A stretch of 64,000 bases of DNA, taken from the NCBI GenBank assembly GCA_013407085.1, contig JACCGJ010019683.1:62001-126000 (forward strand), read 5' to 3'. This DNA comes from Atriophallophorus winterbourni. Lineage: Eukaryota; Platyhelminthes; Trematoda; Plagiorchiida; Microphallidae. A model generated the notes under the pieces. That model was not told where the DNA came from and did no database searches. It worked only from the letters and a program-made list of their open reading frames with translations. Below are positions 42,945 to 53,689 of this stretch, one piece after another. Within the stretch, counting starts at the first letter, position 1, and each line of letters opens with the position of its first letter. Position numbers and translations under genes: made by a program.

Positions 42945-43122
42945 TGTAACACCGCTTGTTTGTTATGAAATCATTAACCTTGACAATTATTAACTTCCGT
43001 TCGTTCGTGCGAGCATCGTGAACGCTCTGTACACGTTTCGGCTACCGCGATAAACCTTTCATATCCTGGCCTTTTCTCCAACATTCTTGGGGGACATTAT
43101 TGTAGTGGTCAGTCACCCACAC
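42945..43122 (+). repeat. 3' LTR
   Basis: Starts TGTAACACCGC, colinear with the 5' LTR. Its end is blurred near CACCCACACT. A TA microsatellite follows 20 bases on. Confidence 0.88.
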
Positions 43123-43140
43123 TTTCGAGTCAGAATGTCG

Positions 43141-43171
43141 TAATATATATATATATATAGATATATATATA

Positions 43172-43210
<39 letters not shown>
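43141..43210. repeat. (TA)n microsatellite
   Basis: About 70 bases of nearly pure TA with three interruptions. Confidence 0.95.
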
Positions 43211-43211
<1 letters not shown>

Positions 43212-43319
43212 TCTTCCATGACATCGCGAAATACGTAGTGAGACTGACCAGGTAGTAATTTTCGATCACCGAAGAAGCCTTCCTGATGTCGTATAACAAC
43301 GAAATTTCTTTAGAAATTA

Positions 43320-44650
43320 CTTGAAAATAGTTGAAAATGCTATTTTAAATCGCTTAACTCCAAGCTTTTCATCGGGAGCTCAAAACGGATTATTAGACAA
43401 AGTATCTTGTATAAAATGCCAGCTGGAATAGTTTGACTATATATTGCTGATCCCGTTGAGGAAGGTTTTGAAGTCGCAGTACTCATCCTAGACATGACTA
43501 AACCTTTGATACTGTTCCTCATTAGCCACTATTAACGAAACTTGAATCATATGGCATAGGAGGTAATCTTCTTTCCTGGCTAACTGCTTAATGTATTGAT
43601 AGCACTTAATCTTTTGAATTCGCTTATTGCCTATTCTTAGTATGGTAGTTTAAGAAAGCGTAATAGGCCGTTACTATTTATTTATATTTAAATGACGTAC
43701 ATAATGTCCATTCACAAAGGAAACTCGTCGTTCTCGCTGATGACATGACAGTGGTTATTAATTTCCAGATAATCAAGCGAAAACCGATATGACTATGCTG
43801 AACAATCTTTAGGCTGCGCTTGAAGTTATAGAAACAAATGACGGTCTTGCGTTCTCAACAGCAAATCCAAAATTTATGTTTACAAGATGCGCAATAGAAA
43901 ATATTTCAATTGTTTTAAACAATAACGCAATTTAAATGATTGACAGCATGCGTGATTTATGATTATGATTCCGCATCAGAAACATTAAATGAACAGATAC
44001 GTCATCTTATTACTTCAGCCCAGCAAAATATAAAGATTATACACAGGTCTATAATTCAACCTCATTACAAAATGAAAATCTATTAATTATTCATCATTCA
44101 ACTTCTAGAATATTTTAACATTATATATAACATTATAAATAAATAAGATGACATCATTTTAAAAAGAAACAAGTTTTTCACAAAATCCGTCGTCGGTTTT
44201 AACACCAAACAATCCCATGAAGAAACATCTATAAGGCTGAATCTCGATCCGTTATGGTTTCGCAGTCTGAAGCACAATCTCATCTTATGCTTTAGCATTC
44301 GGGTCATCAAATAATTTAGAAATAAGTTCGAATCTTCATTGCGGCGTGATTTTAAGTATAACTTGAGAAACAGTAGAAAAATATTAAAATACCAAGCTAT
44401 CGTAGTAAAGTAATGAGAAATTTCTACTTGACTAAATATGCTAAACTCTGTAATCTCTTTCCAACATATATAAGACTTAGCTTTTCTTTACAAGAATTCA
44501 GATTGCATCTGGCTTCATTCGTTACCACAGACAAATACGTGATATTTTGATTGATGATCTATTTAATAATGGCAGACCTGGATATTGATATTAAATTAAG
44601 TTCCACAACTTTCGGAAGAAACCTCACTTGCTTTCGAGTCTTTACTTTCC
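43320..44650 (+). pseudogene. CR1 RT, decayed
   Basis: Plus-strand words across frames: KIVENAILNRLTPSFSSGAQ, NGLLDKVSC, QYSS, LILDMTKPL-like (43485-43505), then YGIGGNLLSWLTA, a LADDMTVV box at 43735 and later VSQSEAQSHLML. Lineage F-like in spacing. Many stops. Confidence 0.72.
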
Positions 44651-45300
44651 AGCATAACTTCTCTACACGCATATAAATAAACCTAGCTCAAAGAAGACCT
44701 CAATCAAGTAAAATAAATTTCCATCATCTAACGGACCAGAAAATTGTCCATATCATGGATAGACTAATCTATGTTTAAAAATCAGAACGACAAGTATCGG
44801 AAAATCCGCAGCACAGAACATCACGCATGTTCGATGAACGTTATCCGTGGAACCTCCGTGATTTCTGGAACATTCATTGAATTTTTTTCTCACAAAGCAA
44901 TTATTTTTCTTGTTTCATAACAGATCAAAAACGGAATCTCCGGCAGAATTGAGTAAATACTATTTACCTTTTATTTTTATTTACGTAAACGTCCGCTGCG
45001 ATTTAAAATACTACAATTTTATTGTACAATTTTTTTGCAATTATTGATTATGCTTATCCTGCCTTGGCTATACAAGAATAAAATTAATTATTTATGTTTA
45101 TTTATTCACATATTAAGAAACCTCAGTGAATTATCCAAAGTGAACTCTCGAAGTTTCACACTATGAAATTGCCTTGTAACAAAGTAAACTTCATGCAACT
45201 CCTAATGATCAGCAGAGCAATCATACACTACTAAGATGTCCAATGTTCTACGTGTTGATATTTTGGACTAGGCTTAAATGAAGCATCGTGTTAGATGAGT
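44651..45300. other. No recognisable feature
   Basis: Strongly AT-rich, no motif. Confidence 0.35.
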
Positions 45301-45313
45301 ATTGGTTTTTTGA

Positions 45314-45720
45314 GTGAGTTTTGTTTTAAAAAGAGCTTTTTCAACGAGAATTTTGGAAATCGAGGTATTACGCGATTCCTTATTACTAAACGCAAGTTCC
45401 ATATTACCGAGTGAGCGTATATCGGCGGCACTTAAACAGCTTAAACTTCCGCGTGCGGTCGTATTGTTCGTTGCTCTGACATTTTTGTCCATATCTTCGT
45501 TGCATCTGCTGAGATTTATACCGTTTAAAGTATTCTGCCTAGCACTGAACGACGCCTATCGGATTACATACTTCAACAAAGTTACTCGTTTTGACGAAAA
45601 AGGCGAATTTGTTCACGCGTACAAAGATTTTCGCAGAACAAGCTACCTTGTATTTTTTGCTATCATTAGAAAGTTCACATTGAGCTACAGGTTTTGACAT
45701 CTTGCTCCATATTCTATCTT
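45314..45720 (+). repeat. Probable CR1 5' UTR of copy B
   Basis: Matches 10.31-10.68 kb in the same orientation relative to ORF1. A 127-codon plus-strand frame (45314-45697, with a hydrophobic stretch LPRAVVLFVALTFLSISSLH) lies here but is not conserved in the other copy, so I treat it as chance within UTR. Confidence 0.6.
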
Positions 45721-45884
45721 CAATAATGATCGAGTTATTGCGGATAATTTGTTCAATGCCGAAACCACGCCAGCAACCACTGGCAGCTCACTCAACTCGC
45801 AAAACATCAATTATCGATTAACCGGCAAGCCCTATGCAGCCCACGAACATGTGCGAACGTGTAGTGAGGTCCACTGCCCAATGT

Positions 45885-46115
45885 ATGTATGAAAGCACAA
45901 GCCTAATCCAGGCAAAGTTCCGCACAGTCAGAGACTGCACGTGGGCTAAGATACTGTCAGGTTGCCCGGGCGTAGACAGATATGAGGGGAAATAGAAATA
46001 GTAGTGAGACTCCAGCGTGTTTCAGCATGCAGCTCACTACCGTTAGCCAATCAATTTAGCACGATGTTAGCTGTACAGCAAAGAAATGCTGCACGATTGC
46101 ACATTCGTGCAACTC
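45885..46115 (+). repeat. SINE family 2, long copy inside CR1 copy B
   Basis: ATGTATGAAAGCACAAGCCT, CACGTGGGCTAAGATACTGT, TAGACAGATATGAGG and the long tail AGTGAGACTCCAGCGTGTTT, CATGCAGCTCACTACCGTTA, GCCAATCAATTTAGCACGAT. It lies between the CR1 5' UTR and ORF1. Confidence 0.88.
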
Positions 46116-48306
46116 CGGTAAACGTTGAAAGCCTTTCAGTTAAATGTGCTTTTTACGCGTCATGTGATAATAATTTGACTGATGACTGTGTTCGTCTGTG
46201 AACGACGAGAAACATCCATCTGTTTGTTATGTTTGTATTAACTGTAGACAATCCAATGAAGGCGTTCACCACAACACTAAAGACACCGTTTGTAGGACAA
46301 TATCAGCACTCGGTTTAGAGAAATCTAAAGATTTTAAAGACAAAATTGAAAAACGAATGTTTGCTCTAGAGCAAAGTCTACAGTGAGTTAAAATTGCTAT
46401 AATCGCGAATGAACAGGTTTTTGCATGCATCATCGCTCGTAGCGGAAATCAGCGATAGAGCAAACGCCGATAAACCACCACAAAAGTCAACTTTGGTTAG
46501 TGGTGCATCTGTGGTGATTAGTGGCGATTCAATGCGACAACAAAGGAGCAAAAGTGATGATTTCGTTACTTAGTCGCGTGAGACAGCATCTGCTATGAAT
46601 GAAGGAAAATGAATACAGTCAACAGTGAGACACCTCATCGACCAGCACCGGTGCAACCTGCTGGTGGTTCTATGAAGAAGACCCATAGTCTCAGCGTAAT
46701 TTGCACTAACGCTCCTGAAACAAATGATGCATTGTTCGACGACAGGAAAAACCACAATTTTAGCCGAATGGAGCAGACTCTGTGACACGATGAACCTGGT
46801 TTCCATAAAACCCTCAGCTATAATTCGTATAAGTCGACACCCGAAATCACCCCATCAGGGTGATCTGAGATTACTCAAGGTGATATTGGAGAACGAAAAT
46901 GACCTGGAAAATATACTATTAGACTCATACTTATTAAAAAGTGTTGCTCACTCAAAAATACGTATTTTCGCTGATTTCCCATGGTGGGAACGCATATGAA
47001 AAGCTACCGATCAAGCATCAGCAAGAAGTTTTGTACTGCTTGGTGTTCCTGAGTTTACTTAAAATCTAGCACCTAATCACACAGTAAAACACGATCGACA
47101 ACAGTGGAAGTTTATATCCGAAACTGTCGATGTAAATGAAACTGTCGCAATAGATACGTTCAGGATACCCAAGTCCATCTAATACAAAGAGGATGGACCC
47201 CGACCGCTTAAAATCACCTTCCTGACTAGCAATATGGCTGATTTAATGGACTCCAAACAGTCGCAAGCTACCAAGTGGTGTCAGAATGAGTGCTCCAAGA
47301 ACAAATAAACTAGATCCTGCAAACAATATATCACTCACAAGCCCAAGTCAAGTCATTTCAATTAGCTCTACAAAAAATGATCTGTGTCCGACTCATGCCG
47401 AGTCGGAAAACGATAAACGACTTCAACGCCTCAGCTGTATACTGTGAACCGGATTGAATTTATACATACCAACCCTCAATCTTTGCCAAACATTTCACAA
47501 CTTGAAACTAAAACTAGTCTTTCACATTGTCCATCATTGTTAACCCATAAAACCATAAATTCTCTCTATACGAACGCGCAGTGTCTGAGAAACAAAATAC
47601 AGGAGCTTGATACTGTATGTATACAGCACTCACCGGACTTGGTTGCAATTACCGAAACATGGTTTGAACCTTAGTTATCAGACAATGAATTGGCATTGAA
47701 AGGAATGTCTCTTCTCCGTCAAGACCGTACGGGACGCGGAGGTGGCGTAGCACTTTACCACAACCAACAGTTATCATGCAGAGAAATTGACGATATTGAC
47801 CTACGTGTACAGGATACTATGTGGTGCTCAATTAAGCTGACAACTATGGAGGACTGCATTTTTGGCGTGATTTTTCGGGTTCCAAGCGCAAGTGACGCGC
47901 ACAATGTTGAACTACTCCAGAAAATTCGACTTCTGGCTGCCAGATTTCAAACGCTACTTCTAGTTATGGCAGATTTCAACCTTCCAAACTTGATGAAGAA
48001 AAATGCTCTTTTAACGAATTCGCTCGACCATGCGTTTCAAGAATTGATCTCCGATATTTCTTTTTGTATCCACGTATTGGTAACACTAGATATAGAGAAG
48101 TTAACATGCCATCTCTCCTGGATCTAATACTAACGAGTGAGGAACACGCCGTCGAAAATCTCGGATACGAAACTCCATTGGGTTCTAGCGACCACCTGGT
48201 CCTCTTATTCGATTATGTTTGTCAAGTCAAAAGAATGAAGGACATCAACAAAACAAAACTACAACTGGATATTGGAAGTCTTCACAATGCTCTTCGAACG
48301 ATGGAT
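46116..48306 (+). pseudogene. CR1 LINE copy B, 5' half: ORF1 and endonuclease
   Basis: ORF1 remnants: VNVESLSVKCAFYASCDNNL, TDDCVRL, stop, NDEKHPSVCYVCINCRQS (the PHD-like finger with lost cysteines), then LRLLKVILENENDLENILLD. ORF2 opens near 47545 (SLYTNAQCLRNKIQELDTVC, LVAITETWFEP), continues with LRQDRTGRGGGVALYHNQQL, GVIFRVPSASDAHNVELLQK, VMADFNLPNL (GDFN as ADFN) and GSSDHLVLLFDYVCQV. The last host codons are ACG ATG GAT at 48298-48306, where a second CR1 is inserted. ORF2 resumes at 49516. Confidence 0.88.
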
Positions 48307-49515
48307 GCCCTATCCATGCTTGTTACTTGGACATGTCTAAAGCTTTTGATTGTGTTAACCACAGCATACTGCTACAAAAATTGAAGCAGCTCGGGGTATG
48401 CGACAGACTATTGGCCTGGATAAAGGATTGCGTGACTGGTAGAGTTATAAGGGTTAGAGTTGATGGAGCACTATCCAGCCCAGTAGAAGTTACAAGTGGC
48501 GTACCTCAAGGCTCAGTCTTGGGGCCAACACTCTTCCTCGTGTACGCGAATGATATACCCGAAATCGTACGCAGCAAGATCATTTTATTTGCGGATGACA
48601 TCAAAGTCTGGACAAGCATACGCACCATAGAAGATTGCGAAATTCTCCAAAAAGATCTCGGAGCACTTCATAATGGGTCCTTGCGAAACTGCTTATCATT
48701 CAACATCTAAAAATATGAAATGTTGAACGTCGGTAAATCATTCGAATTCACATACTCTCTGGTATCTCAGCAACTTTCATGGGTTACTGAAGAGAAAGAC
48801 CTGGGCGTGTGGATTAGCAGTAACCTGAAGTCTTCACGGCACTGTTCTGTTGTATACAAAAAGTCCTGCCAAATCTTAGCATTGCTCAGAAGGATCTTTG
48901 GTCGTTTCTCAAAGCAGATACTCCCACGTATAATTAACACCTATATCAGACCAACAATGGAGTATGCTGTTCAAGCATGGTCCCCATGGTTACAAAAGGA
49001 CATGACCTTGCTGCAACGGGTATACCACCGCGCTACAAAACTGGTGACCGGGCTATACAACAGGCCATACGAGGAGCGGATTGCAACACTAAACCTCTTT
49101 GACTTTTCGTACCGTCGTCTCAGGGGTGACTTGATCCTGCTTTTCAACATTCTGCATACAGTGGATCACCCACTTGAACACCTGTTTCATCGGCAAGAAG
49201 CACGTGGTAGCAGATCGCATGGATACAAGTTAATTATTCCACACTCCAGATGAAATTGTCGATGGTTTTTCTTTGCTGTCAGAGTCTGTTTTCTATGGAA
49301 CTCCCTGCCCCCACATATCATTTGCGCAACAAGCCTGAACATGTTCAAGGCTGAACTTGACCAAACCCAGCCTTGCACCTGAATACACATGCTGACTTTC
49401 CATGTGTATAAAACATTTGTGTTGTTTTTATGAATTCCCTATATTTTTAATCTGTGGTTACTGTAAAGTATTTACTTTTTGGACCATTAAAACTTTGAAT
49501 TACTTTGAATTGAAT
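48307..49515 (+). mobile_element. 5'-truncated CR1 nested in CR1 copy B
   Basis: Starts mid-RT (GCPIHACYLDMSKAFDCVNH), followed by TSGVPQGSVLGPTLFLVYAN, IILFADDIKVWTS, then KYEMLNVGKSFEFTYSL after one stop, RRIFGRFSKQILPRIINTYI, RPTMEYAVQAWSPWL and KLIIPHSR, stop, CRWFFFAVRVCFLWNSLP. It ends with an ACCATTAAAACTTTGAATTA tail repeated as CTTTGAATTGAATTAC. Only a few stops, so younger than the host copy. Confidence 0.9.
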
Positions 49516-51650
49516 TACTGGAAACCGGACACCACGGACGTGCATCGTTCTTGTGTAAACTTCACAGAAAAGGTGTGTGATGAAATAAACCTACATTCCA
49601 GATTTGTTCCAAAGACAACGAAAAAACGATTTACTTTTACATTGAGAAGCCACACAAAGAAGTGGATTAAGATACGCAACGATGCATGGAGAAACTATGT
49701 CGAGAATCCGATGCGAGATAATTGGAAACATATCGTCTGTTGAGGAACAAGGTCACCTATCTTATCACCGAGGACAAGCAGTCTAATTAGGCAAGACTAC
49801 TGACCATGATGGAGCGGAACCCCAAAGTCCTGTACCAGATCGTTAACACTACATCAAAAATTGAGCCAGGAATCTCAGCACTACGCACACCAAATGGTCT
49901 AACTACGACTGCGTTCGAGGCTGCCGAAGTCCTTGCAGGTTACTACTGCAAAGTTTTTAGCCCCAAGGAATCAGTGCATCTTACGCCGCATTTGATCGGC
50001 TTTTCCAATGAAATACTAAATGAAATCTCAATAAACAATTGGTGTGTCATGCTCAGACTTCTTCGTTTGAATACCACAAAGTCACCAGGAGCAGATGGGA
50101 TCACTCCTTATATCCTCAAACGATGCGCATCCTCATTTTGTGGTCCACTCATCACGTTATTCCAAATCTTGCTCAAAAATAATATCGTTCCCGCGGAATG
50201 GAAATCTGGCATCATCACACCAATCTACAAAGGCGGGAATTGATCAGACGCTGCGAACTATAGACCAGTTACGTTGTTGCCAGTAATTTCTAAAGTGCTA
50301 GAGAGTTTAGTAGCGGAAAAGATCACTTATCACCTCGAAAACAATAGACTGCTTGCGACTGAACAGCACGGTTTCAGGAAATCTCACTCCTGTCTATCTA
50401 ATCTCTTGCTCACCTTAAACGACTGGACTGAATTTGTGAACAGAGTTTACTCCATCCAGGCATGCTTTTTAGACATGTCAAAGGTTTTCGACCGCTTCAA
50501 TCATAGTATTTTAATCTAGAAACTTGAATTGTACGGGATAACAGAAAAACTGCTTGTTTGGCTAGAAAACTATTTACGCGACAGGAGTGCCCAAGTCAGA
50601 GTTGACGGCGCCTTACGGAATCATTTAAAATTACGACCGGAGTGCCCCAGGGTTCGGTCTTTGGACCGATTTTGTTTTTGATCTAGGCAAACGACATTCA
50701 CGAGCGTGTTAAATGCAAGGTTATGTTATTTGCAGACGATATCAAGCTTTGAAGAAGTATACGTACAAATGATGACTGTGAAATTTTGCAGAAGGGTCTG
50801 AACACATTACACGATTGGTCTCTGTGAAACAAACTACCCTCAAACTTCCAAAAGTGCAAGGTGTTAAACATTGGAAAGACCGTGAATTACAACTACACGC
50901 TTGGCTCCCACCAACTCGTCTGGACAACTGAAGAGAAGGATTTGGGTGTTTGGACCAGTTCAAGTCTGAAGACTTCACTGCAGTGCAAAGCGGTATGCAA
51001 AAAGGCCTCGCAAGTATTGGCGTTATTGAAACGAATTTTCGGCAGATTCTCGAATCTCGAATCCTTATCATGAACACCTATCCGAGACCAGCGATGGAGT
51101 TCGCTGTTCAGGCTTGGTCACACTGGATTCAGAAAGACATAAATCTTCTGCAGCGTATTTACCACACAACCACAAACCTTGTACCCGTACTAGCTACTAA
51201 ATCATATGAAGAACAATTGAGGAGTCTCAACCTTTTCGACTTTCGCTGTCGTCGACTAAGAGGTGACCTCATACTGATGTGTAATATTATGCACGTCCCT
51301 AACCATCCATTGTCCAAACTTTTCACACGCTGACCACCCCGTGCCAGTCGTAAACATAAACTTACAGTGCCTATTCCCACTTTAAGACTGAACTGTCGAA
51401 GATATTCGTATGCTGTACGTGTAAGATTCACATGGAACACCTTCCCCTCCACTGTTACACACTCAGCCAACCTGGATATTTTTAAAGCTAATTTGGACAA
51501 ATACTTCAGTGAAAACCCAAATTTTGATACGATTAACACTACATGAGTTTCCCTGTTCTTCTTTTTTATTGTATATACCTCATTGTATATACCAATGGTT
51601 ATTGTTAAGCTAAAAGCTTTTTAAACCATTACAACTTTGAATCAGTTTGG
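49516..51650 (+). pseudogene. CR1 LINE copy B, 3' half: linker and RT
   Basis: Resumes as YWKPDTTDVHRSCVNFTEKV, TLRSHTKKWIKIRNDAWRNY, then ERNPKVLYQIVNTTSKIEPG, RLNTTKSPGADGITPYILKR, TYHLENNRLLATEQHGFRKS (ITYHLE...), ACFLDMSKVFDRFNHSIL, TTGVPQGSVFGPILFLI-like and VMLFADDIKL around 50640-50750. It continues VWTSSSLKTSLQCKAVCKKA and FDFRCRRLRGDLILMCNIMH. Stops and shifts break the frame at least six times. The 3' tail ends near 51650 after ACCATTACAACTTTGAATCA. Confidence 0.88.
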
Positions 51651-52355
51651 ATCACTTTGCCTATAGCATTATGTTGGCGAATGCAGCGAGATACTTCGGC
51701 TGACCACTATCAAATTTTAATGTTGTTACGAAAGGGCATAAATGGAGCAAATCTTTCCTGAAGTAGAAGAGTTTGCACTTATCCTGCTCTCACATCTCAT
51801 CAACCTCGGCAGAATTTTGCTATTGATGTAGCGTTGCTGCTTCCCGTAAATAAACAAGGTAGATGCGGCGAGAGAATCGTGTTTGCTCAATTGAAGGCTT
51901 ACAGAGAGGAAAGATTGACTCATATACCAACGCTAATTAATGGCCTGAGTGTGAGTGGTAGACTAAAGTTTCTACATTTCTTTCATTAGTCGAAGGACAT
52001 AAGTCAAGATTGAATGTGAATCAAACCTAGCAGAATCTAGTTGGTTTGTTTACCTGCGAATAAAGTGTTTCTGAGTGTAGCCCGTCCATAAATTCGTTCG
52101 CAATTCGTAGTGAATAAGAGATTCGGTCTTCTCAGTTTATTATGTGGTGATTAAAATAATAATTATTACAACACATAGATGCAACTGAATGCCATTCTTG
52201 ACATGAGAATTATATTCTAACTGTATATGTGTTTTCCCGAATTCACTTAATAAAATTGCAATAAAACCTATCAGAGCTAATCTTCATAAGCACCATCTAC
52301 CTGAAAAAGTAATAAATAACTGAAATGGTTTTTCCAATGAAGTTGTATTTTTCCG
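51651..52355. other. No recognisable feature
   Basis: Short frames only. Confidence 0.35.
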
Positions 52356-52359
52356 TTAG

Positions 52360-52565
52360 TGACTACTCATCAATAACAGGTCCCTCGTAATATTAACATT
52401 GGCAATCTCGACGGTCCACAATGGAACTATTCCACTCAAATGTCCTTCTTGTTTGAGCTCAACAGCAGTACATAAACTCTGATTGGGTCGTAAATGAAGC
52501 CCCCGAATATCACAATTGTAATTTTACAAATCACGAAATGATCTAACCTCCGCCGTTTGACCGAT
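52360..52565 (-). repeat. Hammerhead SINE-like repeat, copy 2 (decayed)
   Basis: On the minus strand the order matches the 60.8 kb copy: a decayed head, GTACTGCTGTTGAGCTCAAA (hammerhead core, with CTGTTGA for CTGATGA), GGACATTTGAGTGG, CATTGTGGACCGTCGAGAT, and the tail TATTGATGAGTAGTCACTAA. Box B is lost. The ribozyme is clearly dead here. Confidence 0.6.
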
Positions 52566-53045
52566 CGCGCTAAAGCTTTCGTGAATTTTTTTCGGACTGA
52601 CATAATCGACTAGCGTTATAAGCCTGACCAGTTGACAAAAGTTACCCAAATCATTATTGTTTGTCTGACCGATATGTTTTTCAAGTCATGTCGGTATATT
52701 TGGTAAAGAGTAAATTAACACCGAATAGGTCTAATGAGTGTTTTAGCCTGAGCTATTTGCGTAGTTCATGTTTTTTATGTTTATGATTACTCATAAGTAT
52801 CTTTTAACTCTATATTCAAGAGATTTTTCAAAGCCATGCATAATAATAGTTTTAATATGGGATATATACCCAATGAGATTTGTCAGAAAGTAGAATAGAA
52901 CTCACGGTTCGTCAGGTTGCGTGTATTATGGTAATATCCACGTACAATAAAAAAATATGGAGCAGTTATGATCGTGAGTCATCTCGAGACACGAAACTTG
53001 TTGCCCACGGTACAACATGGATATCGGAACTATCAATTTTGCTTG
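52566..53045. other. No recognisable feature
   Basis: No motif. Confidence 0.35.
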
Positions 53046-53049
53046 ACGC

Positions 53050-53360
53050 AAAATGAACGACGACGCAGCTAGTGGATGAGGGTGGTTGCGTGTATGTGTG
53101 GACCATGCTGTACTCATGGATAGGCTGTTGGAAGTTGGTATCAATGGGTGCCTTGTTACCTGTCTGAGAAGCTACATTCTTCATCGCGAGTCGACTGTGC
53201 GTATCGAATGTGTGATGTCTAGGGACATCGACGAGAGGCGCGGTGTCTCAAAAATTTCAGTATTTGGTCCGGTTAACTTTTCGGTCTAAATCAGTGAACT
53301 TCCAGAACTCGGTAACAAAGACGGTTCTTTATGCGGATGATTGTAGTATATAAATAATGG
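53050..53360 (+). pseudogene. LINE RT scrap
   Basis: VDHAVLMDRLLEVGINGCLV, TCLRSYILHRESTVRIECV, then RRGVSKISVFGPVNFSV where RGVPQGSVLGPLLF is expected, and LYADDCSIYK in a shifted frame near 53330. A LINE of CR1/Jockey type; too short to place. Confidence 0.75.
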
Positions 53361-53689
53361 AATTATGTCCAACATGTACTAAAACCAGAAATAAAAATCA
53401 TAATAAGCAAGTGATCGATAAGTATATTCGAATATTGCGCAATTAATTAATTATTAGTGTATCATAAAATTTACATGAATAAACAGTCATTGGTGGTCCA
53501 TAGTACAATTATCACATCTACCACAGTTTGTTAATTATGCTGGGTTACTATAATCCCGGGCCGGCTTGTTCGTCAAACGTTCTGATCTTTTTAATACTTT
53601 TTCCGGTTTAGCATCTCCAGATATATCTAAGATAGTGGTGTCGTGATTGATAATGAAACCATAATCCGAAAACAACTAAATCGTATCTC

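Larger units (their letters stand above)
41452..43122 (+). mobile_element. Short CsRn1-type gypsy element lacking pol
   Basis: Two direct LTRs (41452-41634 and 42945-43122) start TGTAACACCGCTTGT. They share a long unchanged core (CTTGACAATTATTAACTTCC, GTTCGTTCGTGCG, GCATCGTGAACGCTCTGTAC) and differ at a moderate number of sites. A primer site TGGTGAGCCCGACAT (41635-41649) directly after the left LTR resembles the complement of the tRNA-Trp 3' end, the primer used by CsRn1-type elements. A polypurine tract GGAGGGGGG (42933-42941) sits just before the right LTR. Inside are only gag and about 270 bases more: protease, RT, RNase H and integrase are absent. It is a deletion derivative that would need proteins in trans. 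Confidence 0.9.

Noticed and set aside
43141..43210. TA-rich tract as an origin or regulatory site
   Set aside because: Simple dinucleotide repeat, with no other signal.
43737..43743. CTGATGA near 43.74 kb as a hammerhead
   Set aside because: It is the codons of a reverse transcriptase LADD box.
45314..45697. 127-codon frame with a hydrophobic stretch as a host membrane protein gene
   Set aside because: The DNA is shared with the region upstream of the other long CR1 (10.3-10.7 kb), where the frame is not kept; better explained as LINE 5' UTR.
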